Shown here piece by piece: positions 16,519 to 24,355 of a DNA stretch of 39,282 bases (the first letter of the stretch is position 1; every line of letters starts with the position of its first letter). The position numbers were made by a program, and so were the translations under genes. The stretch is from contig DATBZX010000353.1 in assembly GCA_036512955.1 (NCBI GenBank), forward strand, positions 1 through 39,282, in the 5' to 3' direction. This DNA is from DASRAA01 sp036512955. Lineage in GTDB: Bacteria > Acidobacteriota > Terriglobia > Terriglobales > Acidobacteriaceae. Below the pieces are notes generated by a model. The model was not told the origin of the DNA, did not search any database, and worked only from the letters and a program-made list of their open reading frames with translations.

Positions 16519-18642
16519 ATGATCATGGACGACAAGGCGCTCAAGCTGAAGGTAATAGAAGCGCTCAGTAAGGATGTGGGGCGAGCCTACGCTCGTATGG
16601 GGCCAGAGGACCTGACCCGACTGGGCATCGAGGTGGGCGACATTGTGGAAGTGGCCGGCAAAACCAAAGCCGTCTGCAAAGCGATGCCGGCATACAAAGA
16701 GATGCGCGGCCAATCGCAAGTTCAGCTGGACGGACTGACTCGCGAGAATGCCGGGGTCGGGCTGGACGAGCACGTTCAGGTTCGGCGGATCAGTTGCCCA
16801 ACCGCTGAGAAGGTTGTGCTGGTGCCGACCAACGTTGTGCCTTCGGAGCGCGATATGGATTACATCGGTAGCCGCCTTGACGGGCTTCCAGTTTTGGCGG
16901 AGAACCGCGTCCGGGCTGTCTTGTTCGGAGCGCGGTGGGCTGACTTCAAAGTGGAAAGCACAGTCCCGAAGGGACCGGTACTCATCAGCCCGGGAACCCA
17001 GCTTCTGATCTCCAAGCTCAAATCGCCCGAGGTAGCGGAGCGAGCGATTTCCTATGAAGACATTGGCGGACTGAAGCCACATCTGCTGCGCATACGGGAA
17101 ATGATTGAGCTTCCGCTGCGCTATCCGGAAGTCTTCGAGCGGCTGGGGATCGATGCGCCGAAAGGGGTGCTGCTTTATGGTCCGCCAGGTTGCGGCAAGA
17201 CGCTGATCGCGCGTGCCATCGCGCACGAGACGCAGGCGAATTTCTTTTCGGTCAGCGGGCCGGAAGTCATCCATAAGTTTTACGGGGAAAGCGAAGCCCA
17301 TCTACGAAAGATTTTCGAAGAGGCCGGACGCAAAGCGCCGAGCATTATCTTTCTCGATGAACTGGATGCGATTGCGCCGCGGCGTGATCAGGTAGTCGGC
17401 GAGGTGGAGAAGCGAGTTGTCGCACAATTGCTGGCGCTGATGGACGGTCTGGCGAAGCGCAACAAGGTCATCGTCATCGCGGCAACCAACCTGCCCCAAG
17501 TGCTCGGCCCCGCCCTGCGCCGGCCCGGACGGTTTGACCGGGAGATTTCCATTCCGATCCCCGATCGCCATGGCCGCAAGGAGATATTAGAGATTCACAG
17601 CCGTGGAATCCCGCTGGCTGAAGCAGTCGATGTGGCGCACCTGGCCAACATCACACACGGTTTTGTGGGTGCTGACCTGGAAGCATTGTGCCGTGAATCC
17701 GCAATGATTTGCTTGCGTCGCATTATGCCCGACGTGGACTTCGGGTTGGCGCGCATTCCCTACGACCAACTCGCCAAGCTTGAGGTGACGATGGAGGACT
17801 TCCTCTCCGCTCTGCAGACCATCGAGCCATCGGCGATGCGCGAGGTATTTGTCGAAGTCCCCAATGTAAGTTGGGGGGATGTGGGAGGGCTAGCCGATAT
17901 CAAGGCCCGCTTGGTGGAAGCGGTGGAGTGGCCGCTGCAATATCCCGCGTTGTTTACGCAGGCGGGGATCCGTCCGCCAAAAGGCATCTTGCTGTCGGGG
18001 CCTCCCGGCTGCGGGAAGACTTTACTGGCTAAAGCGATTGCCAGCGAAACCAACGTCAACTTTATTTCGATCAAGGGACCGGAATTACTTTCGAAGTACA
18101 TAGGCGAATCTGAAAGGGCAGTGCGAGACATCTTCCGCAAGGCCAGACAGGCTGCGCCATGCATCATTTTCTTTGACGAAATCGATGCATTGGTACCCAG
18201 CCGAAGCGCTGGCACCTCGGACTCGCATACCTCAGAGCGCGTGCTAAGCCAGTTTCTGACCGAGCTAGACGGAGTCGAAGAGTTGCGAGGCGTGCTGGTG
18301 CTGGGAGCCACCAATCGGTTGGATATGCTGGACCCAGCCATTATCCTTCCGGGACGCTTCGACGAGATCGTGGAAATATCACTTCCCGATGAAGCTGACC
18401 GCGCGGACGTTTTGCGGATTCAGCTGCGGAACAAACCGGTAGCGACGGAAGTCAGTGTCCAGGACTTGGCGGCGCGCACCGCCGGATACAGTGGCGCTGA
18501 CATTAGCTCGCTGTGTCATCAGGCGGCACTGCGGGCAATCCGGCGGGCAGTTCACGCGGGTGAAGATCCCGCCAGCAGCGATGTGAAGGTGAACATTGAA
18601 GTCGCTGACCTGGAAGCGGCCATGGAGAGCATGAGTCGATAG
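16519..18642 (+). CDS. CDC48/VAT-like AAA+ ATPase with two AAA domains
   Basis: Tandem AAA+ unfoldase resembling archaeal VAT and eukaryotic CDC48/p97, 707 aa. An N-terminal double-psi-barrel region (residues ~8-95, DVGRAYARMGPEDLTRLGI) precedes domain D1, with Walker A GPPGCGKT (221-228), Walker B IIFLDE (276-281) and arginine-finger region LRRPGRFDRE. D2 follows, with Walker A GPPGCGKT (494-501), Walker B IIFFDE (549-554) and LPGRFDE. Both ATP sites look intact. The start is ATG 16519, with a second ATG two codons on. It sits between the Hsp20 gene and gvpF/L in the same orientation with short gaps, so it is part of the gas vesicle operon. A role in remodelling or disassembling Gvp proteins is inference. 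Confidence 0.93.
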   Translation: MIMDDKALKLKVIEALSKDVGRAYARMGPEDLTRLGIEVGDIVEVAGKTKAVCKAMPAYKEMRGQSQVQLDGLTRENAGVGLDEHVQVRRISCPTAEKVVLVPTNVVPSERDMDYIGSRLDGLPVLAENRVRAVLFGARWADFKVESTVPKGPVLISPGTQLLISKLKSPEVAERAISYEDIGGLKPHLLRIREMIELPLRYPEVFERLGIDAPKGVLLYGPPGCGKTLIARAIAHETQANFFSVSGPEVIHKFYGESEAHLRKIFEEAGRKAPSIIFLDELDAIAPRRDQVVGEVEKRVVAQLLALMDGLAKRNKVIVIAATNLPQVLGPALRRPGRFDREISIPIPDRHGRKEILEIHSRGIPLAEAVDVAHLANITHGFVGADLEALCRESAMICLRRIMPDVDFGLARIPYDQLAKLEVTMEDFLSALQTIEPSAMREVFVEVPNVSWGDVGGLADIKARLVEAVEWPLQYPALFTQAGIRPPKGILLSGPPGCGKTLLAKAIASETNVNFISIKGPELLSKYIGESERAVRDIFRKARQAAPCIIFFDEIDALVPSRSAGTSDSHTSERVLSQFLTELDGVEELRGVLVLGATNRLDMLDPAIILPGRFDEIVEISLPDEADRADVLRIQLRNKPVATEVSVQDLAARTAGYSGADISSLCHQAALRAIRRAVHAGEDPASSDVKVNIEVADLEAAMESMSR

Positions 18643-18666
18643 ATACTGGGAGTCGATTAGGACGAG

Positions 18667-19485
18667 ATGGATAACGGAGAGCTAGCACTTTACTTGTACT
18701 GCTTTGCCCGCTCCGACGCGGTCCGCGTGGTGAAAGCTGCCGCGGTGGACGGGCCCATCCCCGTGGCGATAGTTGTACAGTCGGGAGATCTGTGTGCCGT
18801 TCTCAGTGAAGTTGCACAGCAGGATTTTTGCGGACCGGGGGCAGAGCTTCATATGCAGCAACTGGCCTGGGTGGCGCCCCGCGCCGTACAGCACGAGGCG
18901 GTGATTGAAGAAGTTATGGCGACGTCTCCAGTTCTGCCGTTGCCCTTTGGCACGCTTTTTTCGTCGTCAGAGGCGCTGGCCAAATTTGTGGATCAGCATC
19001 GTGAGACGATCAATTTGTTTTTGGGTCGAGTAGCAAACCATGAGGAGTGGTCGGTGAAGGGCTGGTTTGACCGGAGACAGGCGCAACGGGCCCTTACGTC
19101 CGCACGCCTGAAAGAGCAACAGGAACGACTGTCCGCGATGCTGGCTGGGACGCGTCACCTCACGGAACAGCGCATCTGCAGAGCGATAGAGAGAGAACTG
19201 AACGCGTGGCTTAACCAGACCTCTCGCACGATTGCAAGCGAGCTGGCAAGCCAAGCGTCAGACTTCCGTGAATGTGAGGTGCCGTCTGGCGCACAAGCTG
19301 AAAGCGGGCTTGACGAAGTGCTGAATTGGGCTTTCCTGCTACCGGAGTCAGCCGTAGCTCAATTCCACAACAGGGTGGTTCGGGCGAATCAGGACTACCG
19401 ATCGCAGGGATTGTTGCTCCAACTCTCCGGACCGTGGCCGCCTTACCGTTTCGTCCCTGCGCTGTCCTCGGCCCGCAACTCATGA
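18667..19485 (+). CDS. Gas vesicle protein GvpF/GvpL family (copy 1)
   Basis: GvpF/L proteins bind GvpA and help nucleate assembly. The 272-aa protein shows the family pattern: an N-terminal ALYLYCFARSD strand, VVQSGDLCAVLSEV, the central VLPLPFGTLFSSSEAL motif, a helical middle, and the closing LSGPWPPYRFV signature. The ATG at 18667 has a weak site (GGACGAG). Its last bases overlap the start of the next F/L gene (ATGA), giving coupled translation. Which of F or L it corresponds to cannot be told from sequence alone. Confidence 0.92.
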   Translation: MDNGELALYLYCFARSDAVRVVKAAAVDGPIPVAIVVQSGDLCAVLSEVAQQDFCGPGAELHMQQLAWVAPRAVQHEAVIEEVMATSPVLPLPFGTLFSSSEALAKFVDQHRETINLFLGRVANHEEWSVKGWFDRRQAQRALTSARLKEQQERLSAMLAGTRHLTEQRICRAIERELNAWLNQTSRTIASELASQASDFRECEVPSGAQAESGLDEVLNWAFLLPESAVAQFHNRVVRANQDYRSQGLLLQLSGPWPPYRFVPALSSARNS

Positions 19486-20213
19486 GTTACTTGCTCTACT
19501 GCGTCTTTCGCAGCGTTTCGCAGCCCCAGTTCGAAGTCCCGGCCGGCGTATATGGCGAACCAGTACAGGTAATGGATCGTGCAGGTCTGGGCGCTGGCGT
19601 GTCGGAGTTGCGGAGTCCGGATTCGCCGCCCGATGTCGCGATCGTACTTGCGTACGAAAACGTTGTTGAGTCGTTCTTCAGCCGACGCACCATTATTCCG
19701 ATGCGATATGGGTGCAAGGTTCGAGGCCGAGCGGAATTGGCTGCATTGCTGGACGAACGTCGTAAGCAGTGCGAGGCCCTGCTCACCGGGCTCGACGGAT
19801 TGGTCGAGATGGGGGTTCAGGTGACGCCGGAAGGCCACGAACCTGGCCTCGATCTCGATTCGCCTGAAGAGGGGTCGGCAGACAGCCCGGCTTCTGCTCA
19901 GTCTGGTGCTTCTTATCTCCTGGCCAAGAAGCAATATTACAACAGCGCAGACCGCAGGACCGGGCGGCGAGACGATCTCGTGAAAACACTCTGTGAGCCG
20001 CTGTCGAGCCTATTTGTGCGCCACAAAGTGGAAGCGGCCCCGGGTGGAGCTCATCTCGCCTCTCTCTATTTCCTGGTGCCGCGAAGTTCCGTTGCGGACT
20101 TTCGTGAGGCGATACCGCATCGTCTCAACGCCGGGCCAATAACGCTGGCTGTGACCGGCCCCTGGCCGCCCTACAACTTCGTAGACCTCTCGAATCTACG
20201 AGAGGGCGTATGA
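19482..20213 (+). CDS. Gas vesicle protein GvpF/GvpL family (copy 2)
   Basis: 243 aa, diverged from its neighbour but with the same family landmarks: SYLLYCVFR at the N terminus, a RRTIIPMRYGCKVRG motif in place of PLPFGTLF, a central Asp/Ser-rich linker (about residues 117-145), and LAVTGPWPPYNFVDL at the end. The ATG at 19482 overlaps the previous stop; starts further upstream lie inside copy 1. This is the last clear gene before the sigma-54 promoter region and gvpA. Confidence 0.92.
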   Translation: MSYLLYCVFRSVSQPQFEVPAGVYGEPVQVMDRAGLGAGVSELRSPDSPPDVAIVLAYENVVESFFSRRTIIPMRYGCKVRGRAELAALLDERRKQCEALLTGLDGLVEMGVQVTPEGHEPGLDLDSPEEGSADSPASAQSGASYLLAKKQYYNSADRRTGRRDDLVKTLCEPLSSLFVRHKVEAAPGGAHLASLYFLVPRSSVADFREAIPHRLNAGPITLAVTGPWPPYNFVDLSNLREGV

Positions 20214-20371
20214 GCAACATGGCCGTTGATCCAACGGGTGAGGAGCTAGTAGTTCGCTGTACGGGTTCGCGCTCTATGGAATGCATTCCCCAGTTACCGA
20301 ATAGGCGGGAAGCTCTCCTGAGGCGATATGACTTTAGTAACCTTCATCCATCCCCCGGATCTCCTTCATAA
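20210..20371 (+). CDS. Possible small ORF, 53 aa
   Basis: An ATG overlapping the stop of gvpF/L copy 2 (ATGA) opens a 53-codon frame starting MSNMAVDPTGEELVVRC and ending in a Pro/Ser-rich tail. The overlap is the same type of coupling as between other genes here. The content is low-complexity towards the end, no family is recognised, and AT content rises through it. It may simply be leader DNA of gvpA. Confidence 0.25.
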   Translation: MSNMAVDPTGEELVVRCTGSRSMECIPQLPNRREALLRRYDFSNLHPSPGSPS

Positions 20372-20444
20372 GAATGTCAATTACTATATTTTCAAGCTAC
20401 TCATTTGTAGGAAGGCCAGAAAATCTACTTACAGGCCGCGCCTA

Positions 20445-20460
20445 TGGCCAATGACATGCA
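20445..20460 (+). promoter_or_regulatory. Candidate sigma-54 (-24/-12) promoter of gvpA
   Basis: TGGCCAATGACATGCA fits the sigma-54 rule: GG and GC separated by exactly 10 nt, TGGC at -24 and TGCA at -12. Transcription would start about 12 nt downstream, leaving a leader of about 43 nt before gvpA. A sigma-54 activator gene is encoded 5 kb upstream in the same locus, which supports it. Confidence 0.6.
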
Positions 20461-20463
20461 CTA

Positions 20464-20482
20464 TGTCTAGTTATGTTAGACA
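20464..20482 (+). promoter_or_regulatory. Dyad TGTCTA-N7-TAGACA at the predicted gvpA transcription start
   Basis: Perfect 6-bp inverted repeat with a 7-nt spacer, starting 4 nt after the -12 element and spanning the expected start site. The position suits a repressor operator or an initially transcribed hairpin rather than an enhancer, which would normally lie further upstream. Confidence 0.4.
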
Positions 20483-20514
20483 GATAAGTGCTTTCTTAGA
20501 AAAGGAGAACTAGC

Positions 20515-20733
20515 ATGGCGAAAGTGCAAAAATCTACCGACTCTTCCAGCTTAGCGGAAGTAGTTGATCGAATCCTTGACAAAGGTATTGTCATCGATGT
20601 TTGGGCAAAGGTTTCGCTGGTCGGGATCGAGTTGCTATCGGTCGAAGCTCGGGTAGTGATCGCCTCCGTCGAAACTTACCTGAAATACGCGGAAGCTATC
20701 GGGCTGACGGCGAGCGCGGCGCCTCCCGCCTAG
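20515..20733 (+). CDS. gvpA: Gas vesicle structural protein GvpA
   Basis: The main ribbed-shell subunit of gas vesicles. At 72 aa it has the standard length and near-consensus sequence: SSSLAEVVDRILDKGIVIDVW, KVSLVGIELLSVEARVVIASV, and ETYLKYAEAIGL with a short Ala/Pro tail. The hydrophobic beta-hairpin and flanking helices are intact. The ATG has a strong AAAGGAGA site. A long hairpin follows the stop codon. This gene, with gvpN, gvpF, gvpG and gvpK, fixes the identity of the locus. Confidence 0.98.
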   Translation: MAKVQKSTDSSSLAEVVDRILDKGIVIDVWAKVSLVGIELLSVEARVVIASVETYLKYAEAIGLTASAAPPA

Positions 20734-20755
20734 CACACGGTTGGATGCACTACTG

Positions 20756-20796
20756 CAACCAAGTGGAGGGGCGCGGTTGGCCCTTTCACTTGGTTG
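20756..20796 (+). promoter_or_regulatory. Long stable hairpin after gvpA (mRNA stabiliser or attenuator)
   Basis: CAACCAAGTG (20756-20765) pairs perfectly with CACTTGGTTG (20787-20796). The stem continues inward through GAGGGGC/GGCCCTTT with two G-U pairs, leaving a 7-nt loop: about 17 bp in total. No T run follows, so it is not a typical intrinsic terminator. Its place, 22 nt after the gvpA stop and before the coiled-coil genes, is where a processing or stability element would raise gvpA mRNA above the downstream mRNAs. Confidence 0.65.
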
Positions 20797-20842
20797 AACA
20801 CCGAAACCGCAGTACTTCAGAAGTGACTTAAGGAGGACACCA

Positions 20843-21136
20843 GTGGGCACATTGACGAAAGACATGACTCGGCTGAGCGAGGAAATTCAGACTTTACGGT
20901 CGGACCGTCAGGAACTGAAGAAGAAGATTGTGGAGAGAACCAAGGCACGCCAGGTGGAAGTCCTCGAAACATGTGCGGCTTTTACGGACGCTCGAGCGTG
21001 GAAGGCCGAATCCGAACACACCAGCCGGCAGAACTTCGTGGAAAATCTGAAACAAGTGGTAGCCGAACAGGAGAAAGATCTGCGGGATGATCTCGCCATG
21101 GCTCGGCGTTCCTGGAGCAAGCTGTCGCGAGTATAA
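20843..21136 (+). CDS. Coiled-coil protein A in the gvpC position, 97 aa
   Basis: Not a recognised named family. Almost entirely charged helix with coiled-coil character (RLSEEIQTLRSDRQELKKK... and NLKQVVAEQEKDLRDDLAMARRSW). The GTG start has AAGGAGG about 6 nt upstream. Residues from EIQTLR to RRSW (78 aa) align without a gap to a 78-aa stretch of the next protein, with about 21 identities by hand count. Located between gvpA and gvpN, where other loci carry gvpC (a repeat-bearing helical strengthening protein) or gvpP/Q-type genes. An outer-shell or assembly role is inference. Confidence 0.8.
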   Translation: MGTLTKDMTRLSEEIQTLRSDRQELKKKIVERTKARQVEVLETCAAFTDARAWKAESEHTSRQNFVENLKQVVAEQEKDLRDDLAMARRSWSKLSRV

Positions 21137-21197
21137 CGAAGGCGGCTGCGCCGAAACCAAATTGGTCGTACCGCTGGAGAAATCAAGGGGGATCAGA

Positions 21198-21641
21198 GTG
21201 CGCGCTTTCTCTGAAGATCTGATTCGGGTTCGCGATGAAATCCTTGTCCTGCGGCAAAAACGGGAGCGACTGCTCTCGGGCGTTCGGCAGCAGAGCAGGG
21301 ACCGTAGGCGTGAGGTGCGCCAGATGTTGGCTGGGTTTTTAGAAGACGCGACCGACATGGCACGGCGGAGGAGATCGGGCCGGATCGTGTTGCTGACTGG
21401 TCTTAGGCAGACGGTCTCGAATCTGCGGCGCGAAACCCGCGAAGACCTAAGCGGGGCCAGGCAAGTACTGTCAAGTCTGGGTTCAAACATGCGTGTCGGC
21501 GGCGTTCGCCTGCGCCAAAACCAGGAAGCTGAAATTCACGCTGGCAGGGTGGAATATTCGCGGCAGAACACGGCCTGTGGACAGCATCCACGAATACGCA
21601 GAAATCCAAGGCACAGATCGAGTGCGGCCGCCGGCAACTAG
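21198..21641 (+). CDS. Coiled-coil protein B, paralogue of the preceding gene, 147 aa
   Basis: Helical and strongly basic, with EILVLRQKRERLL, RRREVRQMLAGFLEDATDMARR and LRQTVSNLRRETREDLSGARQVL aligning gaplessly with the preceding protein. After the shared 78 residues it has about 60 extra residues of irregular composition (NQEAEIHAGRVEYSRQNTACG...), which could be a real tail or read-on caused by an old frameshift. The GTG start at 21198 is preceded by AAGGGGG; upstream in-frame codons overlap the previous gene. Probably arose by tandem duplication inside the locus. Confidence 0.75.
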   Translation: MRAFSEDLIRVRDEILVLRQKRERLLSGVRQQSRDRRREVRQMLAGFLEDATDMARRRRSGRIVLLTGLRQTVSNLRRETREDLSGARQVLSSLGSNMRVGGVRLRQNQEAEIHAGRVEYSRQNTACGQHPRIRRNPRHRSSAAAGN

Positions 21642-21691
21642 GAATTCGATGTCAAGTCGGGCCTTCAATTGTGAAAGGAGTTTAAGTCATC

Positions 21692-22789
21692 GTGTCCTCC
21701 CTGGAACTTACGCGATACCCAATAGCCGAGCGCATAACGAATGAGGAGCCGCCAGCCATTGGCGATGGATTCGAGGCCGCTGGAGGTGCCCAACTGAAGG
21801 CGCCCGCCGACGAAATCAACGTTGTGCCTGAAGCCAGCGATTCATTCGTCGCGACTCCCTACATTGAGAACCTAACCGCGCGAGCGCTCACCTATCTGGA
21901 TGTCGGATACGCGCTGCACTTCGCTGGTCCGGCGGGAACGGGAAAGACGACGCTGGCATTGCACGTTGCCAGCAAGCGAGGGCGGCCTGTCGTTCTAATT
22001 CACGGCGACGATGAGTATGCCAGTTCAGATCTGGTTGGGAAGGACTCCGGATATCGCAAGTTCAAGCTGGTGGATAACTATATTCACTCTGTGGTGAAGA
22101 CCGAAGAGAGTTTGAACAAAGTATGGGAAGACCAAAGGCTGACCACCGCATGTATCAAGGGTTACACGCTGATCTACGATGAATTCAACCGGTCCCGGCC
22201 CGAGGCCAACAACGTTCTGCTCAGCGTGCTGGAGGGCAAGATTCTTAATTTGCCCAATCTACGAAGATCAGGCGAGGGGAACCTGCACGTGCACGAGGAA
22301 TTTCGTGCAATCCTGACTTCAAACCCGGAAGAGTATGCCGGAGTGCATAAAACGCAGGACGCATTGCTCGACCGCCTGATCACGATGAACCTCGGCCACC
22401 TGGATCGCGAGACCGAGATGGCGATTGTGATGGCGAAATCCGGGCTACCGCCGTCTGATGCTGAAACGATTGTCGATATCATCCGGGAACTTCGCGGAGT
22501 GGGCGTCAACAACCATCGCCCCACGATCCGGGCAGGGATCGCCATCGCCCGGATTCTCGCTCACCAGAACGGTATGGCGCTAGCAGGCGACCCGGTCTTT
22601 GAGGCTATCTGTCACGACGTTCTCAACACCGACACCGCGAAAATTACGCACCAGGGCGAGTCCCTCATGGCGGAAAAGGTAAATGAAACCATTCGAACCG
22701 TATGCGGCGACCGGACAAAAGGTAGTAAGCCTGCGGGCAAACACGGCCGTGAAAGGAAGTCAGTATGCCCATCCCGCTTCGAGGCCTGA
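21692..22789 (+). CDS. gvpN: Gas vesicle AAA+ ATPase GvpN
   Basis: MoxR-type AAA+ protein needed for enlargement of gas vesicles. In this 365-aa copy Walker A is GPAGTGKTT (79-87) and Walker B is LIYDEFNRS (Asp 163, Glu 164). The family-specific GDDEYASSDLVG, the sensor region RAILTSNPEEYAG and ALLDRLITMNL are clear. The N terminus carries an extension of about 45 residues before the conserved DSFVATPYI, and the C terminus a basic tail. The GTG start has GAAAGGAG 11 nt upstream. Its end overlaps the start of the next small gene by 25 nt. Confidence 0.95.
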   Translation: MSSLELTRYPIAERITNEEPPAIGDGFEAAGGAQLKAPADEINVVPEASDSFVATPYIENLTARALTYLDVGYALHFAGPAGTGKTTLALHVASKRGRPVVLIHGDDEYASSDLVGKDSGYRKFKLVDNYIHSVVKTEESLNKVWEDQRLTTACIKGYTLIYDEFNRSRPEANNVLLSVLEGKILNLPNLRRSGEGNLHVHEEFRAILTSNPEEYAGVHKTQDALLDRLITMNLGHLDRETEMAIVMAKSGLPPSDAETIVDIIRELRGVGVNNHRPTIRAGIAIARILAHQNGMALAGDPVFEAICHDVLNTDTAKITHQGESLMAEKVNETIRTVCGDRTKGSKPAGKHGRERKSVCPSRFEA

Positions 22790-23067
22790 GAACCATTCGC
22801 ACGTTGGCAGGAAAGGTTGATGTGGTTGTCGTCCCACACCGGGCCCACTTGCAGATCGCTTGTCTGGAACTCGAAAAGGCCCGGCGCACCACGGAACGGA
22901 CCAGCGCGTTTCGGCGGGTGGCGGAACTGGATGCGCGACTCACGGAAATTGAAGTCGAGCAGGCGAATCTTCTTCAGGCGCTGGCCGACCGCAAGGGGAA
23001 GACCGCCGAGGTCCGGATGGGGCGCTCAGTCCGCGGACGCGCTCAGCCATTCAAGATCCGGTATTGA
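22765..23067 (+). CDS. Small basic helical protein of the gas vesicle locus, 100 aa
   Basis: No named family that I can assign with confidence. The N terminus PIPLRGLRTIRTLAGKVDVVVVPHRAH is followed by a long helical, coiled-coil-like segment (LQIACLELEKARRTTERTSAFRRVAELDARLTEIEVEQ) and a basic tail. The ATG at 22765 lies inside the end of gvpN with GAAAGGAAG upstream. It occupies the slot between gvpN and gvpF that gvpV holds in the Serratia locus, as far as I recall the order. About 170 nt without a gene follow. Confidence 0.75.
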   Translation: MPIPLRGLRTIRTLAGKVDVVVVPHRAHLQIACLELEKARRTTERTSAFRRVAELDARLTEIEVEQANLLQALADRKGKTAEVRMGRSVRGRAQPFKIRY

Positions 23068-23241
23068 GAAGGATTCGGCGTGGCTCTGATTCTGAAGCGT
23101 TCCAGGTATTGGTATAGCCAAGATGGGTAAGCAGTACCGCCTTCTGAACCGCAGCAATTCTGATATGGGCGTCAGACGAAGCTAATTCGAGAGTTGGTTG
23201 ACCAATAACGCGCCGCGCCACTGGTCCACGGAGGAAACAAC

Positions 23242-24045
23242 GTGAGTACCGCTCACATCCCAATTGCGAAATCCGACGTGAAGCGCCCGATGAAACGGCC
23301 ACCCACGTCGGAAAAGGTATACCTGTACGCCATCGTCAGCGCCGGCGAAGTCACGGAAGGCGAAAAGTTGGGCATCGACCAGCGCCAGCTTTATTGCATC
23401 GCGTCGGGACGGATTGCTGCAATGGTCAGTAATATTGACGGTGACAACGTGCGACCGGAACGGGCTCGCCTTGCAGCTCATCACGAAGTCTTGAAACGGC
23501 TCCTAGTCGAGAGTACCCCGCTTCCCATGTCTTTTGGAGTGGTCGCGGACAGCCCAGCAGCGGTTCGCAGGATGCTTTCGCGCAATCAGCACGTTCTGCT
23601 AGATCAACTTCGGCACGTCGCCGACAAAGTTGAGATGGGACTGCGGGTTACGTGGGATGTTGCCAACATTTTTGAATATTTTGTAAACACCCATCCGGAG
23701 CTCAGGATGGCCCGGGACAGGTTCCTGGGATCCAATTGCGAGCCCACCCAGGAGCAGAAAATTGAAGTGGGCAGAATGTTCGACCGCCTGCTCAACGATG
23801 ACCGGGAAGCGTACGCCGATCTTGCAGTGAAAAGGTTTGAGAGTCACGGGTACGAAATCAATCAGTTGAAGTGCCATAATGAGCGCGAAGTGTTGAACCT
23901 AGCCTGCCTGGTCAGGCGCAACAGCCTAGCACAGTTCGAAGCCGACGTGTTCGAGGTTGCAAAGCGGTTTGATAACAACTTCGCCCTCGACTACAACGGG
24001 CCCTGGGCCCCGCACAACTTCGTGAATATCGATCTTGAGCTTTGA
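23242..24045 (+). CDS. gvpF: Gas vesicle protein GvpF (GvpF/L family, copy 3)
   Basis: 267 aa, the most canonical of the three F/L proteins: VYLYAIVSAGE, ASGRIAAMVSNID, AHHEVLKRLL, LPMSFGVVADS, and a DYNGPWAPHNFVNIDLEL end matching the F-type consensus. An N-terminal extension of about 25 residues precedes the fold. The GTG start has GGAGG 7 nt upstream. It is directly followed by gvpG, the usual F-G arrangement. Confidence 0.95.
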   Translation: MSTAHIPIAKSDVKRPMKRPPTSEKVYLYAIVSAGEVTEGEKLGIDQRQLYCIASGRIAAMVSNIDGDNVRPERARLAAHHEVLKRLLVESTPLPMSFGVVADSPAAVRRMLSRNQHVLLDQLRHVADKVEMGLRVTWDVANIFEYFVNTHPELRMARDRFLGSNCEPTQEQKIEVGRMFDRLLNDDREAYADLAVKRFESHGYEINQLKCHNEREVLNLACLVRRNSLAQFEADVFEVAKRFDNNFALDYNGPWAPHNFVNIDLEL

Positions 24046-24063
24046 GATCCCCGGAAGGACTGA

Positions 24064-24306
24064 ATGTTTGTCGTGGATGATCTGCTCATGGCGCCGGCCC
24101 ACGGGTTGCTGTGGATCTTCCAGGAGATTCACCGGGCGGCCCAGGAAGAGCTGGTGACTGACGCTGAATCCATTACAGCGGAGCTAAGCGCTCTTTACAT
24201 GAGACTGGAAACGGGCAAGCTGACAGAAGAAGAGTTCGACGCCGAGGAGAAGCTTCTGCTCGAACGGCTGGACAAGATACACAAGCCCGGCAAACGGATT
24301 CGATAA
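24064..24306 (+). CDS. gvpG: Gas vesicle protein GvpG
   Basis: 80 aa, the normal GvpG length, with the diagnostic start FVVDDLLMAPAHGLLWIFQEIHRAAQ (here given in part: DDLLMAPAHGLLWIF) and a helical Glu-rich remainder (LETGKLTEEEFDAEEKLLL). GvpG is an accessory protein that associates with GvpF/L complexes. The ATG has AAGGACTG upstream; it follows gvpF by 18 nt. Confidence 0.93.
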   Translation: MFVVDDLLMAPAHGLLWIFQEIHRAAQEELVTDAESITAELSALYMRLETGKLTEEEFDAEEKLLLERLDKIHKPGKRIR

Positions 24307-24355
24307 AGGCGCCAGGACAGAGCATCAAGGACGAATCTTGAAACGGGGGACAGTC

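Larger units (their letters stand above)
20214..20514 (+). promoter_or_regulatory. gvpA upstream region, AT-rich leader and control region
   Basis: About 300 nt, visibly richer in A and T than the flanking genes, between the two F/L genes and gvpA. It contains a -24/-12 type element (20445-20460), a dyad (20464-20482) and a weaker inverted repeat CTAC-tcattt-GTAG near 20396-20410. The local NtrC-type activator should have binding sites here, but I could not define them. Confidence 0.6.
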
